Source: Rhexocercosporidium sp. MPI-PUGE-AT-0058 (Eukaryota; Ascomycota; Leotiomycetes; Helotiales). From it: a DNA stretch of 64,000 nt. The translations under genes were made by a program, and so were the position numbers. The notes below the pieces were generated by a model that saw only the letters and a list, made by a program, of their open reading frames with translations, ran no database searches and was not told the origin of the DNA. Positions 24,891 to 38,325 of the stretch are shown here, one piece after another. The stretch lies in the NCBI GenBank assembly GCA_020746875.1, contig JAGTJL010000005.1, positions 1,178,001-1,242,000 on the forward strand. The letters are read 5' to 3'. Position 1 is the first letter of the stretch. Every line of letters starts with the position of its first letter.

Positions 24891-25018
24891 GAGCTTGGAA
24901 GCCCGGGCAGCGTCTCCTGCTCGATTTCATTTGTCTATCCACTTTCCCACTCTTGAGCTCGAATCAAGCCATACCAAGAAACTTCGACCTTCTCGCTCAC
25001 TAACTACTAGCAGACACA

Positions 25019-25711
25019 ATGCATCTCCTCCATCTCACCCTCCTCTTCCTCGTAGCATCCTCATCCGCTAGCGTTATCTCCATCACGACCAACCACCCCA
25101 AGGCTGATATTGCCTTTTCGAGGACTCCAGTCCACACTCTCTCTTCCTGGCAATACATCGACTGTGGTCTTTCCACCGACATTGTCAACATCAACTCTAT
25201 AACCATCTCCCCTAATCCCGTACCCGGCAAAGAGATTACCGTGACCGCCGACATCGCCGTCAACTCGGTCATCGAAGACGGTGCTTACATTTACGTGACC
25301 GTCAAGTTGGGCCTCATCAAGCTTTTCCAAAAGCAGTTTAACATCTGCGAGGAGTTGGACGGCGGCGGTACGTCTACCCCTTTCCGACTAGTACCTCAAG
25401 TCTCCCACACCTCATCCCGCATGTTTTTGACCATATCGTTCCAATATCCGCAATTGTTTGCTCCCTTATAAAATCATGTTGTATTTTTTCCTGATGCAAT
25501 CGCAGCTGCCAAAGACGTCACTCTTAGATGTCCAATCCAAAAAGGCACATACACGCTCTCACAGACAGTCAAGCTGCCGAGGGAGATCCCGCCAGCCAAG
25601 TTCTCGATCGCTGCTAGGGCTTACACTGTTGAAGATGAGGATATCATGTGTGCGGACTTTTTTGTGGATTTCTACTCTCGGCAGCTTGCTGTGGGGCGTG
25701 TTGGATTGTAA
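25019..25711 (+). CDS. ML-domain phosphatidylglycerol/phosphatidylinositol transfer protein (NPC2-like)
   Basis: A secreted or vacuolar lipid-binding protein of the MD-2-related lipid-recognition family. Exon 1 is 25019-25367, the intron is 25368-25505 (GTACGT...CGCAG, 138 bp), exon 2 is 25506-25711, giving 184 residues. The signal peptide is MHLLHLTLLFLVASSSA. ML features are the short strand WQYIDCG near residue 45, the ITISPNPVPGKEITVTADI pair of strands, NICEEL, LRCPIQKGTYTLSQTVKLP, and DEDIMCADFFVDF near the end. Four cysteines can make the two usual disulfides. The second exon is in frame only with the CAG acceptor at 25503-25505. It resembles the Aspergillus and yeast Npc2 proteins in length and order of motifs. 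Confidence 0.88.
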
Positions 25712-26546
25712 ACTTCTAGGTACTGGGCACGTTAGTGTGGACTTTTCGTCAAGGTCGTACAATGTGATTGTTGTGTTGGCTAAGGACTAGATGCGCATGT
25801 TGTTTGTATTGCAGACGATTCGGTGTTGTTTTCAATGACTTAGGACGAGAACCCCTCTTGGATTGACGTTTTCCTTGCGGCAAGCGGATGTCCGTCAAGC
25901 CTTGGCGTCCTCCCCAGGACGCTCCAGGATTCGTGCTCTCTATTACCCCTCGGTCGAAGATGAGGTGCTCATAGATCTTCTCGTGATGCTATATTGGAAG
26001 CCTCATGAAGTTCTTGATGAAGCTGTGTCGAAAAAAGAAAACATTGGATCTGGAGTCGTCACTTTTGGATAGACGGTAAAAGCTTACGAGAAGTCGAAAT
26101 CCTCGTCGTAATTGTGAAGATGGAGAGAGTTGAATCCGAAACCGCTCATCGCATCATTAGGCTTTTCTCTCTTGAGGTTTAGCTGGCTTAGGTATGGTAT
26201 CAGATATCCATCAGTGAAGCATGAGTAGTAGTTCTCGAGGAGTGAGGGGTCATCGATTTCTTCCGATATTACTAAGTCGGGGCTCTACGAAGAAGATATG
26301 CTAGGCCTACGAAGTGTTGAAAGACGAAAGTTCGGTATGATCAGGTATGTGTGGATGGCTATTATATGACTAGGCGTGGTTGATATGTGGTGGATGGGTG
26401 TCGTGGAAAGTGGCAGCCGGAATCTCCCCAATGACAAGGGAACCTTTCTACAATCTCGCTTAGAATGTCAATACAGTAGCGATACCTGAAACATTCGACC
26501 AGGAGAGTCACCCTTTCTTTTGAATTGACTTCTTTCGTTGAGTACA
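25712..26546. other. Convergent intergenic
   Basis: About 835 bp between converging genes. A frame at 25863-26072 shows no family features. No repeat or RNA gene is seen. Confidence 0.45.
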
Positions 26547-28613
26547 TTAAACCGTAATATCATTCACGCTCCATAGCTGAAGAGCATGGTAGATATCCAA
26601 AGCCGAATACTTCAAGTCGAGTAATTGCGGTGGCAAGGCTGTTCTCTCGCTTTGCTCGCCGTGCTCTTGTGCGGCTGTCGAGAGGACTTTATAGAGGACA
26701 TCTGTAGGCCGCTTTAGTCTGGCTAATAAAACTGCATAAAACATCAATGATTTCTTACATGCTAGCTTCCAATATTTCGACGCTTCTTTGAAGGAGGTGA
26801 GAAGTGAGTAAAAGCTTGCTTGAAGTGATTTTCCTTGGGTTTTCGTATGCACTGTCATTCATTCAGTCGATGAAGGAAGCGTGAGAAGAGAAACGTACCT
26901 AGAAGAAATCTGGCAGCTACGAAGAAACCCAGGAGGTTATGTGAGCCCACAAGTTGCACTTGGTTGATCACAATGCTGGAAATGGAAGCGATTCTGTTGC
27001 AGGCACGAATACAACGATCCTTCGTTTGACCTGCAGTTTCAATGGCTCCTTTTTGATACATAGCTACGATTGAACTTCAAGATGTTAGTTTTAGTTCATG
27101 ATCGCCTCTGAAGGAGTGAAACTCGCCTATCAAGCGCAATATTCGCAGATATGGCATTGACATCCAACTTCACTGTTCCCTCATCATCAAAGCCATACCC
27201 AGCAAACAGGTTCGGCAAATAAGCTTCTCGCCAGACACGAAGCTCATCATAAACACCATCACAATCAGAGCGCCATCTCTCATGCTCACGAAGTGCAGTA
27301 AAGTCATACGGTTCCTGCATGATCGTGTGGACACGATTCAGTTCCTTGGTAACAAGCGACACATACATGGCGAACGACGACAGCTTTCCCTGATCCGTCT
27401 CCAAGATTGTTAGTTCTGGATTTGCCGTTTCCCAAACCTCATCACTGCAAGGTAAGATCTCTGATGGGAAAGAAGTTAGAAGACCGATATTCCACGCCGA
27501 ACCTAGAGTAGATGAAGCATCTAGACATTCCACCATCCAGTAAGCGCGGATTCGCTCTTCGCGCTCGATGAACGTGTTTGGTAAGGGGAGCATTCGGGGT
27601 GCGAGGACGGAAGCTTGGTTGTAGTTCTGGCAGTAGTGGGAGACGAGGTCGCGGAGCCCGAGTTGGGTGCCTATGCTTTGGGGGTGGGTTAGTGTGTTGC
27701 TTTGAGTATGATGATGGGAATGGGATTTGAGGGGAAAGTGAGCATGGAACTGTGACGTACTTTTTGCAGAGCGCCACGACTTTCCAGAAATCTGAGAGTC
27801 GGCCGGAATTCAGATCAGCTAGGGATATGATGAGTAGAGCTTGAAGAGCTGAGAGTGAGACGGCGGTCTTCATTGAGTAGAGAAGAGCCTCATCGTAAAA
27901 GTTGCGAGGCAAACCTTGATGTGTTTGATCTGTGACAGCGATGATGGCTTTCAAGACAACGTTTCTGTCCAGGATATCGAAATCGTGTTCAGCTCCGCTC
28001 AAGTCGGAGAGAAATGATGGTTTGTGGAGGATGGGGAACCATGGGTGATAGAGCGTAAACCACGACTCTACTAACTCTGTTATAGATCGGATTCTTTTGT
28101 CCTGTAAGTAATCACCATTTTGAGATATCTGAGTAGCAGCAGCATGCGCTCCTAGAACAGATAGACAGGAACCAGAATGATCAACCGTCCCAGCATCGGC
28201 ATCAGCAGCAGCGTATCCCAAAGAACGACTCTTCAACATCGCAACATCAGCTTCAAGCGAATCTATCTCTCTTAATTAGCCAGTATACAAGACATCCGCA
28301 GACCTGGAATACTATACCTATCCTCTCCTCGAGTTCCGCCACATAACCCGCTCTTAACCCACGTTTCCTCTGACCAACAACATACTGACATTCAAACCTC
28401 CCTTTTGTGCAATTTCCACACTTCGGAATCTTTTTATCGCATTTGGTCTTTCGTTGGCGGCAAAGATGACATCTACAGAGTTCAGATCAGGGGTTCTGGA
28501 TTTGAGCTAATCTCAAGGACCGGTGGGAGACGGTGAGTGTAATCTTACATTGTTTTACTGAGATGCGAGTGCGTTGGACTTCCTGGACTGGATTGGCTGG
28601 ATTGGACGCTCAT
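26547..28613 (-). CDS. Zn2Cys6 fungal transcription factor, one exon junction anomalous
   Basis: A nuclear DNA-binding regulator. Exon 1 is 28613-28549 and exon 2 28472-28318; the join KT-ICHLCRQRKTKCDKKIPKC rebuilds the zinc cluster C-x2-C-x6-C-x6-C-x2-C-x6-C. Exon 3 is 28262-27761 (coiled-coil linker IDSLEADVAMLKSRS, then the middle homology region, PWFPILHKPSF). Exon 4 starts at 27675 (CK-NIGTQLGLRDLVSHYC). The last exon is 26851-26547, joined at 26899. Around 27062-27140 no GT-AG junction links SANIALD to MYQKGAIE in frame. A GC-AG junction would work but would drop the His-Arg-Pro-Phe-type segment seen in most relatives, so the gene may carry a small deletion. An in-frame ATG at 28742 is an alternative start. 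The neighbouring transporter is a possible target. Confidence 0.75.
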
Positions 28614-29266
28614 TCTGGAGACATAGTATGAGAACAAAATTTCAAGAGATATCGTCAGTGCTACAAATTGTTCTGAAGTACTTTCCTCTAGGTATACAGT
28701 AGGTAAGGACTTGACGAAATGATTTGGGGTGGAGATGCTCACTACAGGGCGTGAGAGACGCAGGCTTACATCAGCAGAATAAAAGTCAATAGGCCTGGAG
28801 CTGAATAGGCTTTTCCTTTCGTGTAAACGTTGATTTTCGGCTTACAGTGACGAGATTTACAGATCTCTCCCTCGCGTTGAGAGAGTAGGTAGACAAGTTA
28901 TTTACGACAACTTATTGGCACTTGTTTTGAGTATAGAGAGAGTGGTGTTTGTAGGTATGCTGAAAGTAACCACAGTATGGTGAAGGTCGGTATTTTTCAG
29001 CACGGGATGTCGCTTGTCGCTCGTCGCTTGGGCGAAGCCACTGGAGCGACTGACGTCTTCCACTTCAGGGAGAAACTTAGAAGAGTTGACATCTAACCGA
29101 AGTGCATCGAAAAAAAGTGAGGGGAATACGAGGAAGCTTCGAAGACTTTGACCTTGATTGAAAGTTTTGATATCCTAAAATTCAAATATGCCGACCGCAT
29201 CCCAATGCAATGATCCTCAACATAAACAAAGTAACTGGGTATGATGCAAAACACCTGTGGATGATC
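28614..29266. promoter_or_regulatory. Promoter region of the Zn2Cys6 gene / 3' of the MFS gene
   Basis: About 650 bp between two minus-strand genes. No gene or convincing operator is recognised. Confidence 0.4.
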
Positions 29267-31057
29267 TCAATCCTTTTCTTTCTCTTGGTTTTCATTCCTC
29301 GATGCATCTGCATCTGCATTTGCCTCTGCCTCCGCATTATCCAATGTACTGGAACTTGATTCTTCAACTTCCCGGGCCCTCTCCAAATCCGCCTTCTGCT
29401 TATCAATCCTGACCATCCTCTCCTCTCTCCATTTCGGTCCCCACTTCATCTCAATCCAAAGCATGGGCGATGCAACAATACAGACAAGCGCAATGAACGT
29501 AAAACACCAGCCTCGTCCCATGCTATCAATCATAATATTGATGATGCCCGTTCCCCCTGCTCCAACAAAACATCTGACGAGATTGTTCGCTGCCGTGGCA
29601 GTAGATGGACTCTGCGGATACAGATCGACGACCAAAGTACTAAGGATGTTGAAAGCCCCATTAGTGCATAAGCCCATTAGGAACTGTAGGATTAGTGGCG
29701 CGGCAAGATTTGCGTTCTTCTCAAGCACCCAGCCATAGCATAAGTTGCAGGCGAGGCCGAAGTACAAGATAGGCCAGATTATCTCGAGTCTTGCTCGTTC
29801 GATGGGAAAGTGTCGCAGATCGTCCCCATGCTTGCGATCGATGGTGAAACCGACCTTCTTTGCAACCCTCTTGTAGTTACCATCTAGCAATTTGCCGTTG
29901 ATGATACTTGCAAACGCACATCCGCAACCAAATGGGATGTAACAGAGTCCAATTTGGAGATCATTGTAGCCGTAGATTTCCGAGAAGAGTTTTGGAATGG
30001 AAGCCATGATATCGTAGAACGCGGTATATATTAGAGAATTATAAATGAGGACCATTGCCATGTCCTTCTCCATAATGATACGGATTGTCTTGAGAGGATT
30101 TGGCCAACGGAGCTTTCGACCACGAGCTAGTTCCTCCTGAGCTAGCCTGCGACCTTCAGCTGTTTCGGATCGTGATAGGCCGTTTAGAGACTTTGCTTCC
30201 TTGCGATGTTGATACCATTCAATAATAGTCATGTTCCATCCTTGCGGTGGAACCGATCCATTACCGACTACATTACGGCCGGTTTCCGGAACGGTAAGAG
30301 CGTAGGGAACTAGGAAACATCCTGAGATGATGACCAAAAACCAGAAGATAGAACGCCATCCTAAGAATTGGGCGAGAATTCCACCTATGACTGGGCCGAT
30401 TGAAGGCCCCATCATAGCCCCCGCTCCCAGCAGACCAATATACTTTCCTCGCTCGGCACTGGTAGAGACATCAGCAACAACGCCATAGCCCAGTGCAATT
30501 GCTCCACTACTTCCAGCGCTTTGTAAACACCGAAGAATGAACAGTGCAGCATAACTGTCCTGCAAGGCGAGACCAATGTTGGCACCTAGGTAGATGATGA
30601 AAGCAAGAATGTATGCTGGTCGCCTCCCAGCCATATCTGCCAAGTCTCCGAAGACCGTGGGAGCCAGGCCTTGGAATATCATGTACGACGTAAGGGTAAG
30701 ATTGATCAAAGTTGTGGATACATTAAGCTCTTTTTGCAGAGGATTCAATGCTGGAAAATATATATTCGCAGAGGTGGGCGAGATGAACGCTGCAAAAGTG
30801 ACCATTATGACAATGTATGTCTTCTTCGATTTTCCAAAAGCAGAATACACTGGTCCTGTCCTGACGGCTGCCAGTGCCTCGAGGTCTTGCGTGACATCTT
30901 GGGCGGGTTCGGTTTCTTCTGGTTGTGGCGAAGGCGTTCGGGAAGTGTGGGGTAAAGAGGTTGAAAGTGTTGCAGATTCCTCAATGACGGCTCCTTGTAC
31001 ACTTGCTCCGATTCCTTCTGCTTTCTCTACGTCGACCAGGTCTTTATCTTGAGCCAT
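29267..31057 (-). CDS. MFS transporter, Qdr/DHA1-like
   Basis: A polytopic membrane transporter of the drug:H+ antiporter-1 type; relatives export drugs, polyamines or organic acids. One exon encodes 596 residues from ATG 31057 (MAQDKDLVDVEKAEG); an upstream in-frame ATG at 31084 is possible. The first 90 residues are hydrophilic, then about 12 helices follow from TYIVIMVTFAAFISPTSANIYFPAL. The DHA1 loop signature is GDLADMAGRRPAY. Helix 5 carries GPSIGPVIGGILAQFLGWR, the antiporter motif C. The central loop contains the fungal Qdr-type sequence LRWPNPLKTIRIIMEKD. The C-terminus is long and charged. It lies 653 bp upstream of the Zn2Cys6 gene on the same strand, so co-regulation is plausible but unproven. 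Confidence 0.88.
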   Translation of the reverse strand: MAQDKDLVDVEKAEGIGASVQGAVIEESATLSTSLPHTSRTPSPQPEETEPAQDVTQDLEALAAVRTGPVYSAFGKSKKTYIVIMVTFAAFISPTSANIYFPALNPLQKELNVSTTLINLTLTSYMIFQGLAPTVFGDLADMAGRRPAYILAFIIYLGANIGLALQDSYAALFILRCLQSAGSSGAIALGYGVVADVSTSAERGKYIGLLGAGAMMGPSIGPVIGGILAQFLGWRSIFWFLVIISGCFLVPYALTVPETGRNVVGNGSVPPQGWNMTIIEWYQHRKEAKSLNGLSRSETAEGRRLAQEELARGRKLRWPNPLKTIRIIMEKDMAMVLIYNSLIYTAFYDIMASIPKLFSEIYGYNDLQIGLCYIPFGCGCAFASIINGKLLDGNYKRVAKKVGFTIDRKHGDDLRHFPIERARLEIIWPILYFGLACNLCYGWVLEKNANLAAPLILQFLMGLCTNGAFNILSTLVVDLYPQSPSTATAANNLVRCFVGAGGTGIINIMIDSMGRGWCFTFIALVCIVASPMLWIEMKWGPKWREERMVRIDKQKADLERAREVEESSSSTLDNAEAEANADADASRNENQEKEKD

Positions 31058-31894
31058 AACAAGAACGGCGAGAGAGCATATCAAAACATAAGAAAGTCAA
31101 AACAGCAATGGGTTGAAGATGTTGGCAATATGGAGGGTACCTACCGCAGCGGGCACTCACATATATCTTTGCCATCGAAATGGCTAGCCCCGGTGATCTA
31201 CACCGATTGCTCTAGACACAGAGAGGGTCTTTGTAAATGCTCCCAGAATCCAGTGGCATAATTGGCTGCTACTAGACCTCTTCTCGGCACAAAGATGCCG
31301 TTCGCCGTTATCGCAGGTCCATCACAACAAAAAGATTCGGACTTCCTACGCCAGATTAGATAACGACGGCCTTTCCGCATGCCAACTGCGCCATGGAGCA
31401 TCGGAGCAAGCCATGAGGCAACATGATTCGTAAAAGGACCGGCCGGGGATGGGGCAAAGTCTGCATGTGTGGAGAGAAAGACGGTGGTGATGGATGAGGA
31501 AGGTGGTTGGTCGTCATGTAAAGTACAAGTACAAGTAAGAACTTTAGGTGGTGAGAGGGGAGGAATTACTTAGTAGAGTAGATTTCGGTGGTCGATGACG
31601 TTCACCGATCGGGAATAAGAAGCGAGAAAGCAAGCTGGCTGGAGCTTCCAGAACAACACCAATACTAGTAGTCCTCGTCCTCGTCCTCCAGTCCTCACCT
31701 CACCCCTGTCAAAAGAAGCTTAAGCGGCCGAACCTAAATGTCCATCCAACCAAGAAAAGGACAGGATAGCGACAACGCAACTCCGAGTCTTGCTCCATCT
31801 CCTGCCTACTAAGACTCCAGTTCGAAAAGCCGGGTTGGTCTGTCCTGGAATTGCATCGTCAATCACTCCTCCCTCTGCCAGAAGCCTCGCCATA
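31058..31894. promoter_or_regulatory. Divergent promoter region, MFS / Ufe1
   Basis: 837 bp between divergent starts. A short TCCTCG repeat tract is near 31675-31692. No gene is supported. Confidence 0.45.
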
Positions 31895-33049
31895 ATGACC
31901 GACCTCACGCCCATTCTCAATGAGCTTCTCAAGAGCCATGATGCTCGACCTACGACAGATCCGTCTCTGTCGCTCCAGAACATCGACAGTTTCCTCAAAG
32001 AGGCCTACGAAATTGTGAGCTGCACCCTGCATCACTCTTTGACTTATGTACTTATCATGTCCCCTCCAGAATGCCGGGATTGTCTCCTTAAGTAGGGAGC
32101 TTCGAGGAATACGTCAGTCCTACCTTTCTACCGCACCACCTCCAAGACGCTCGGCATTATCGCAAAATGGAAAACAATGGAAGCATTTGACAGACCGCCA
32201 ACGGGACGAGATTGATGCCCAGACGAAGGGATTATTGCGAGAGCTTAATGCGCGCATTCGAATGCTGGCAGACGCTGAACAAGTACGGCAAAATACCGAG
32301 GATACAATACGGCGAAAGAAATTCGGGCGATTGGGTCTTGGAACACTCGGGAAGTGGGCAGCAGGCGGAGTTGGGCAGTCGAAGACGATGGACGAAGAGC
32401 TAGATGAGGCCAAGGCCAATGAGATTAAGATGCACCGTGAGAGTGTCCTATGGTATCTACGGGAGAAGCTACAAGAGTGCGGACAGTTTCAGGCTTCGAT
32501 GATGGAGAAGAGGATTATGCGACAGATCGAAAAGAATAAGAACATGATATCTCTGTCACGAATGCAGGGTCCAGAGTTGGGAGGGTTTGAGAATGCGCCA
32601 ATGCCGCCGTCAACTGCACAATCATCGTCCGTTGCTCAGCTAGAGACGAAAGAGCAGTATACAGACCAGGATTTGACACCAGAACAAATCCAAATGTTTG
32701 AGCAGGAGAACCAGGACATGTTGAAGCATTACGAGAGTACTTTGGATCAAGTGAGGTGTGTAACAGTAGTTCTCTGGTGATACGTGGAAGTGCTGACGAG
32801 TCGAACAGGACGGCGGAGAAATCTCTCATAGAGATATCAGAGTTGCAAACACAACTCGTCAACAATCTAGCAACACAGTCAGCAAACATAGACCAGCTGG
32901 TGACCAACTCCTTCGAGACTACGGAGAATGTCGGAGGTGGAAACAAGCAGTTGAAGAAGGCCACGGAGCGGAAGAGCACTGCGAAATACGTGTTCTACGC
33001 CTCCTGTGGACTGAGCTTCTTCTTGGTGGTGTGGGATTTAGTCATCTGA
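31895..33049 (+). CDS. UFE1: ER t-SNARE Ufe1 / syntaxin-18
   Basis: A tail-anchored Qa-SNARE on the endoplasmic reticulum that receives Golgi-derived retrograde vesicles with Sec20, Use1 and Sec22. Exons are 31895-32014, 32070-32755 and 32809-33049, giving 348 residues. The first join gives YEI-NAGIVSLSRELRGIRQSYL, the N-terminal syntaxin-18 helix. The SNARE helix is EKSLIEISELQTQLVNNLATQSANIDQLV, with the ionic-layer glutamine inside it. The protein ends in a membrane anchor (YVFYASCGLSFFLVVWDLVI) with almost no lumenal tail. Length and order fit the family. The start is the first ATG in the frame leading into the helical N-terminus. Confidence 0.9.
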
Positions 33050-35014
<1,965 letters not shown>

Positions 35015-35923
35015 ATGGGTCGGCGGACGTGTAGGATTTCAAAAACCGTGATTCTCGAGACTCTGCTAGGATATCTTCACTTTCTGCTCTGCTCTGCATT
35101 AGACAAAATACTTCCATTTGACATACATGGGGGAAATTCACAGCCGCTATCACAAACTCATAAAAGCCTCGGTCTAGATAAAAAGCTTGGTATTTATGAA
35201 TCCGTTTTCTTGCATCTCATAGTAACCTTCCTTTTTGGAATACAGGGCTGTGCTCCTGGTCCTATTCGGGACGTTTTTGATGAAGCTGAATTGTCCACCT
35301 GCATACATACCATCACCTCTATATGGAGCATCGTACCTGATAAGAGTCGATATGTTCATCATGAATTCCCTCAAATGAAGCATGGGAGTTTTGTTACAAC
35401 GGAATGTACACACTGCATTCTCTATGGTGTAGACGTGATCCAAATTAGTTCCCTGAATCAGCTAGTTCTTGACGCTACAGTAGTCAGTAGTTATGTTTAC
35501 ACTTACACTTACTTACCCAAGTTATGGAATGCGGTAAACTACACAATCCAAGCTTTTTCGACTTTCCATGACTTGTGCCGCAAATTCAGTGGACCGTTCC
35601 TCTTCGTGTTCACCAGGCGATATCACATCTCATCTCATCTCCCAGCTAAGAGTGGATTTGGTGTGGATTGATCTGACCCATTATACATACTCATACCTTC
35701 CTACTGGGAACTCCGGACCGCAGTCAACCACACCATCGGTATCGAATATCAGTCTAGCGATACCGTGATTCAACTTTTCGCAGCCAAGTGCTCTATATAA
35801 GAAGACCTGCCATCGATTCAATTTCTCCACAACAGTTGAAGGTTCGCATTCAAAATTCCACATAAGTAAAAGAAAAAAGCGGAATCCGTTATTCTCAACT
35901 CACTTTCCAGTGCGCTCTCCGCA
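35015..35923. other. Intergenic, junction of core and accessory DNA
   Basis: About 900 bp. The forward frame open from 35015 shows no family features. A TATA-like CTCTATATAAG at about 35791 precedes the next candidate gene by some 130 bp. Confidence 0.45.
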
Positions 35924-36177
35924 ATGGCCCTCTTGCTCTCAACCACGTCAGCACAAGACACACTTGTATGCGACAAGTACAAGGTCAACGACACGATTGA
36001 TGCGCTTTGTGCGTGACCACGTCCCATTTGTATGTTCAGGACGTGAGGTAATTCTATTGACTTCCTCGCTTAGTGGGTAAACAAGGGGCCAGTCTGTGGT
36101 TTCCCACTCGACATCCAGCTAAACGTCACGCAGTGCTCCGCGGCGAATACACCGATCCTGGATACTGGTGTTTGCAC
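35924..36177 (+). pseudogene. Candidate small secreted protein, probably broken
   Basis: I do not recognise the family. An ATG at 35924 opens a secretion-signal-like start (MALLLSTTSAQ) followed by DTLVCDKYKVNDTIDAL and a GTGCGT donor at 36009. After a TTAG acceptor at 36073, a second stretch reads WVNKGPVCGFPLDIQLNVT, with four further cysteines to about 36177 and a GTACGT donor. Cysteine spacing and the Asn-Xaa-Thr sites fit an extracellular protein. The two parts are one base out of phase with the splice sites I can see, and no convincing later exons follow. It is best read as a relic, with a small chance of an intact gene using other splice sites. Confidence 0.3.
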
Positions 36178-36830
36178 GTACGTCGATCTCTCTTTTCCCC
36201 TTCCCTCACCCTCATCCTCACCCTACACCTCCCCTATACCTTCCTTCCTTCCTTTCTTTCCCATATCCCCATTCAATTCGTTTCCTTCGAGTTGTACTAA
36301 CTGGAAGGAGGAAACAGAATGTAGTCCATACTAGCAAACGCACAAGGACCAAGCAGATGGTTTCTCAATCTGCGTCTCGAATATAGGGATGGTCCATAAC
36401 ACTGGTCTTGGGATCTCGGGGTGTCAGAAGACTGGTGGTGCAGGAAGGATAGAGGGGATGTTTTGGGAGGGTCTCTTGATTGGGGCTAGGGTTGTGGGGA
36501 TGGTTCTTGAGATATAGGGGCGACATGTCAATTCTTACCCTCTTTGTCAGGATCTCGAAGCTTTGTCGGGATCCGGGCATTTATAAATAGGTCATGATAG
36601 TCAAGCTAAGTCAAGTATATTCGAAGTGAGGTTTTCAAAGAGAAAATCACTTTTTAGCACTTTTTTTTTCAACTCCTTTTTTTATTAAAAGAAAAGCATG
36701 CTTTTTTTTGGAGTTAGCGCCAATTTGTTACAGTCGGTCACGAATAGCTCTTGTCAATCTACCTCAGTTGTAATTAGCCCGTAACCGTTATATTTAACCC
36801 CAATTGTGCTTTGAGTAGTACCTCGCAGCC
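36178..36830. other. Low-information intergenic with poly-T/A tracts
   Basis: Begins with a CT/CCTT-rich stretch (36190-36260) and contains T and A homopolymer tracts near 36660-36710. Composition drifts toward AT. No gene is supported. Confidence 0.4.
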
Positions 36831-36833
36831 CCT

Positions 36834-37095
36834 AGCGGATAATGTGGATGGGGAGGGGTATGTGAATGTTGTGAACTCGAAGCAGGTACCTAAGATTCCT
36901 AGAAAGTATGAGTAGGATCTTGAGGGAAATTTTATTGTGGATGAGGATGGGGATTAGTAATATGGTTGGCAGAGATATGGTTGGCAGAGACTTGGGGTTT
37001 GGGGTTTGATTCCTAGTGTTTATATGGCGCTGCTGAGGGATCACTTGTGGTTTGCTGAGTCTGGAGCGCCGCCGCATATTTGGGTTGAGTCTTGA
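36834..37095 (+). pseudogene. Degraded ORF fragment with RIP-type stops
   Basis: The forward frame reads like a protein (VDGEGYVNVVNSKQVPKIPRKYE, then DLEGNFIVDEDGD, then YGWQRYGWQR and later MALLRDHLWFAESGAPPHIW). It is cut by TAG after PRKYE and by a TAG-TAA pair after VDEDGD. All three stops could arise from CAG or CAA by C-to-T change. The short direct repeat TATGGTTGGCAGAGA is at 36960-36990. The family is not recognised. It is a fragment, with no clear start or end. Confidence 0.35.
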
Positions 37096-37379
37096 AGAAT
37101 GCTTGCTTGTTACTTACTTGCACCATCTCGCCGGGTATGAACCCGTGTTAAGTTATATCCGGGGTCCTTAGTTCCTAATATTTGATAAATCAATCTATTT
37201 GATCTTTGGCTGCTGAGTATGTATTTTTGTTCTGCGTATCTTTTACGCCAATCGTCCTATATCACTGTTGCATCGTTTTTAGTCCTATTTCGTTTGCGAT
37301 TCTGTGAGATAACCACCCTCTTCTTTTAGCAATCAAGTATCTCTCATCCTACTCTATAGGTAATAATGGATTGCATTCT

Positions 37380-38284
37380 CTACCAAGCCGTATGCCCTCC
37401 ATCAACTCTCAAATCTGCCCCGGTCATGAAACAGCTCCCATCACCCAACAAGAATAGAATCGGTGCCCGGTACTCCTCCGGGTGAGATATACGACCTAGC
37501 ATATTCCCTTCCAACCACGTCTTTTTGACCTCCGGATTTGCTAGAGCGACTTCGGTCAACGGCGTGTAAATGTATCCTGGACTGATGGAGTTGACGCGGA
37601 CAGGTGGATCGTTTGAGGAGTTCGCACCCCATTCAGAAGCTAGGGAGCGAGCGAGTTGCTGGACGGCTGCTTTGGAACTGTTGTATGCCGAAGTATGGAC
37701 GCCCTGTCGATATCATAGTTAGTTTCTTAGAGCAATATCACCACTTCCTCTTTGTCTACTCTCCTCCTCGTCAAAAAGCGAAGCGAGACCAACCTTATTC
37801 GCAACACTCCCACTCATACTAGCAATCAGCACCACACACCCCCAAGACCCTGTCTCAACATAACCTAGCCGCAGCTTGAACCACCAAGAAAGTACCCATC
37901 ACATCAACATCCAGAAATCTTCTGAAATCTTCAGGCGTGTAGTCCACTGCGTCGACTTCACCTGATATGCCCGCCGCAGTGACGACTCCACGGAGCGTAA
38001 ACCGCAGTTTCGATACAGCGAGATCGACAACCGAGGAGACATCAGGAGCAGATATGACATTTAAGGAATAGTAGGAGAACTGCGTTGAGGTCTTGGAAGC
38101 TAGGTTGTGGAAGCGGTCTGTCATGTGATTAACTTACTGTTCGTAGGTGTTAAGAGGAGAGGAGGGAGTACCTAGATTGGGAGGATCTTTGGGGAGGTCG
38201 AAGCAGATTACGTCGCCGCCTGATTCGAGGATCGAGTAGATTACTTGTGAGCCGACTGCCCCTATACCTCCTGTTACGGCTCTC
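37380..38284 (-). pseudogene. Short-chain dehydrogenase/reductase, 5'-truncated and frameshifted
   Basis: Classical SDR fold. The visible order on the minus strand is AVTGGIGAVGSQVIYSILESGGDVICFDLP, with the nucleotide loop already altered, then a splice at 38171-38118 into DRFHNLASKTSTQF. GVVTAAGIS (the NAG-type motif) and the VMGTFLVVQAAAR helix follow. A one-base frameshift near 37868 moves to ETGSWGCVVLIASMSGSVANK, with the catalytic serine region. A splice at 37793-37704 leads to GVHTSAYNSSKAAVQQLARSLA (Y-x3-K) and PGYIYTPL, ending GGHTAW. The start codon and first strand are missing: a TGA directly precedes the fragment and unrelated coiled-coil sequence begins there. The gene cannot make a full enzyme. 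Confidence 0.75.
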
Positions 38285-38325
38285 ACTCAAGTCTTCCAAC
38301 CACTAGCTACGAGAAAGATAGGAAG

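Noticed and set aside
25863..26072. Small forward frame downstream of the ML-domain gene
   Set aside because: No signal, domain or splice support; it lies in a convergent 3' region.
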